Part shown: piece after piece, positions 62,863-64,000 of the stretch
Layout of the letters: every line of letters starts with the position of its first letter
Position numbering within the stretch: the first letter of the stretch is position 1
Assembly: GCF_002844555.1 (NCBI RefSeq)
Contig: NZ_PJNI01000002.1
Span: 1-64,000, forward strand
Source of the DNA: Brumimicrobium salinarum
GTDB lineage: Bacteria > Bacteroidota > Bacteroidia > Flavobacteriales_D > Crocinitomicaceae
Direction of reading: 5' to 3'
Length of the DNA stretch: 64,000 bases
The notes under the pieces: model-generated
Seen by the model: the letters and a program-made list of their open reading frames with translations, nothing else
The model's database searches: none
What the model was told of the DNA's origin: nothing
Made by a program: the position numbers and the translations under genes

Positions 62863-64000
62863 ATGAGATATTTTACTTTTTTATTCGCCCAATTATTTGC
62901 TTTTGCTGCTATGGCAAATGTGCAATCTAATCCTGTGCCTTTTGAAAGAAAGGATTCTGATCATATAAAGGAAATTATGACCCGTTGGGATAAAACCAAA
63001 GGTGCTTACTTATATGAAAGCATTGCAGCAATTGTAATGAAAGAACAACAACCTGAACGACCGCAAAGTGTTAATCAAACTAGCTTTGAACTACTCCAAA
63101 TGATGGATGAGCAAAGAATTGATCGTATGACTCGTATTGCAACTACAGCATTAGAGAATGAAAAGAAATCGACTCGAAATGATCGTTATTATTGGGAAGA
63201 GTGGAAGGAATATGTTCAGTCTTCTAAATGCGACATCAATAGAAATGGTAAGTCGAGTGGCGATCCTCATTTAAGAACGTATGACGGTGAACGCTTTGAC
63301 TTTCAAAACGCTGGAGATTATCTGTTAACAGCCTCTGAAGATAATTCATTTATGGTTCAGACCCAGCAGGTAAGATCATCGCCTAGTATTGCTTTGAATG
63401 GTGGTGTAGCTATGAACATAAATGGAGATTTGGTAACCTTTTCTTCTCCAGATGAAGAGCGTGGTCAAAAAATGATCCATATAAATAATGAAGAAATTCA
63501 AAATGAAAAAACAGATTTAATTCTTCCTCAAGGTGGAATAATCAACTATAGAAAAGGAAAACACCTTGTTAAATGGCCAACAGGAGAGCAAATGAGTATT
63601 TCAACAAGAGAATTTACTGATCAAAACCTCTTTGATCTTAAACTTTATGTTCCTTCATGTCGAAATGATTACTATGGTTTGTTAGGAAATAATGACGGAG
63701 AGATTAATGATTTAGTTGTGCATGATGAAGAAACAGGAGAGGAGTACACAAGAAAAAATGTAGGGGATAATTATGAAAACACCTTCGGGTCGAATAGAAA
63801 TAAACCTGCTGTTCTCAATAGAAAATCAGGTGATTTATTTTTCATTACACGTGTTTATGGAGGTGCTTATCAATTAGACAGTACAACATCTTTGAGGAGG
63901 CATCAAATGACTGATATTCCAGACAGTATTAGATATCCTAAAGAGATGTTGACCTTAGCAGAATTAGAAGATGAAAAAATTGAAGAAGGATTGAAAAAAG
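62863..64000 (+). CDS. Secreted protein with von Willebrand type D domain (partial, runs off the window)
   Basis: At least 379 residues from the ATG at 62863, open to the window edge. A signal peptide (FTFLFAQLFAFAAMANVQ) is followed by a charged helical region (about 20-120) and a VWD domain: SGDPHLRTYDGERFDFQNAGDYLL, a middle of beta strands, then LYVPSCRNDYYGLLGNNDGEINDL. Two Cys residues (near 125 and 266) could form a disulfide. VWD domains are typical of animal mucins and clotting proteins but are also found in large bacterial surface proteins; a T9SS tail would be expected beyond the edge. The length and remaining domains cannot be seen. Confidence 0.85.
   Translation, partial: MRYFTFLFAQLFAFAAMANVQSNPVPFERKDSDHIKEIMTRWDKTKGAYLYESIAAIVMKEQQPERPQSVNQTSFELLQMMDEQRIDRMTRIATTALENEKKSTRNDRYYWEEWKEYVQSSKCDINRNGKSSGDPHLRTYDGERFDFQNAGDYLLTASEDNSFMVQTQQVRSSPSIALNGGVAMNINGDLVTFSSPDEERGQKMIHINNEEIQNEKTDLILPQGGIINYRKGKHLVKWPTGEQMSISTREFTDQNLFDLKLYVPSCRNDYYGLLGNNDGEINDLVVHDEETGEEYTRKNVGDNYENTFGSNRNKPAVLNRKSGDLFFITRVYGGAYQLDSTTSLRRHQMTDIPDSIRYPKEMLTLAELEDEKIEEGLKK

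Noticed and set aside
1-64000. CRISPR arrays, prophage, integrases, restriction or other defence systems
   Set aside because: I looked for regular direct repeats with spacers and for the relevant protein motifs on both strands and found none.

Overview
The window is AT-rich DNA (roughly one third G+C by eye) from a member of the Bacteroidota, most likely Flavobacteriales. The evidence is a PorP/SprF protein next to a PKD protein with a gliding-motility-type C-terminal domain (type IX secretion), a T9SS-sorted endonuclease I, the order bamD - RNA polymerase omega - coaBC - DUF4835 - recN, ATP-type PEP carboxykinase, and promoters of the Bacteroidota form TTTG-N19..21-TAnnTTTG with no Shine-Dalgarno sequences. 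Almost everything is chromosomal housekeeping. I see no prophage, integrase, transposase, CRISPR array, rRNA or tRNA gene.

Layout. 0.5-5.4 kb (minus strand): DUF2797 protein, CNT nucleoside transporter, bifunctional nuclease and etfBA. 5.4-6.3 kb: a repeat-rich gap with a decayed outer-membrane protein. 6.3-9.6 kb: a 3D-domain lipoprotein, a SulP transporter and a 1-Cys peroxiredoxin. 9.7-12.5 kb: a metal-efflux cluster in which tolC is whole but the adaptor and the RND pump are joined by a large deletion. 12.6-14.4 kb: three secreted proteins of unknown function. 14.7-20.5 kb: dnaA facing a plus-strand set (thioesterase, arginase-family protein, membrane patatin, SUI1). 20.9-26.2 kb: a Cbp1-like coiled-coil lipoprotein, an M61 peptidase, and an MBOAT/AlgJ-type O-acetylation pair whose MBOAT gene is frameshifted. 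26.4-37.5 kb: ACP phosphodiesterase, the T9SS-linked pair, MiaE-like, YfhO, NlpC/P60, S41 protease and DUF1573. 37.9-45.0 kb (minus strand): a complete cbb3 oxidase cluster, ccoS-ccoN-ccoO-ccoQ-ccoP-ccoG-ccoH-safE-rhodanese. 45.2-55.3 kb: FKBP, an uncharacterised 579-residue Cys-rich protein, a DUF1328 protein, endonuclease I, glyA, a second NlpC/P60 protein, a DinB-like protein and uvrB. 55.5-64 kb (plus strand): the bamD-to-recN run, pckA and a VWD-domain secreted protein cut by the window edge.

How it fits together. The cbb3 cluster encodes a high-affinity terminal oxidase with most of its maturation proteins but not the CcoI copper ATPase. EtfAB and PckA fit an aerobic heterotroph using fatty or amino acids. 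Several genes serve the envelope: BamD, PorP, NlpC/P60 proteins, S41 and M61 proteases, and the O-acetylation pair.

The most unusual signals are: (1) three reading-frame breaks that each look one A short in a poly-A tract (MBOAT, CcoG and the CcoN/CcoO boundary); (2) the cusB/cusA deletion scar; (3) a 59-bp inverted repeat around the S41-DUF1573 pair, plus other dispersed hairpin repeats; (4) the 579-residue protein family; (5) promoters placed so close to the start codons of bamD, uvrB and ccoS that leaderless transcripts are likely.
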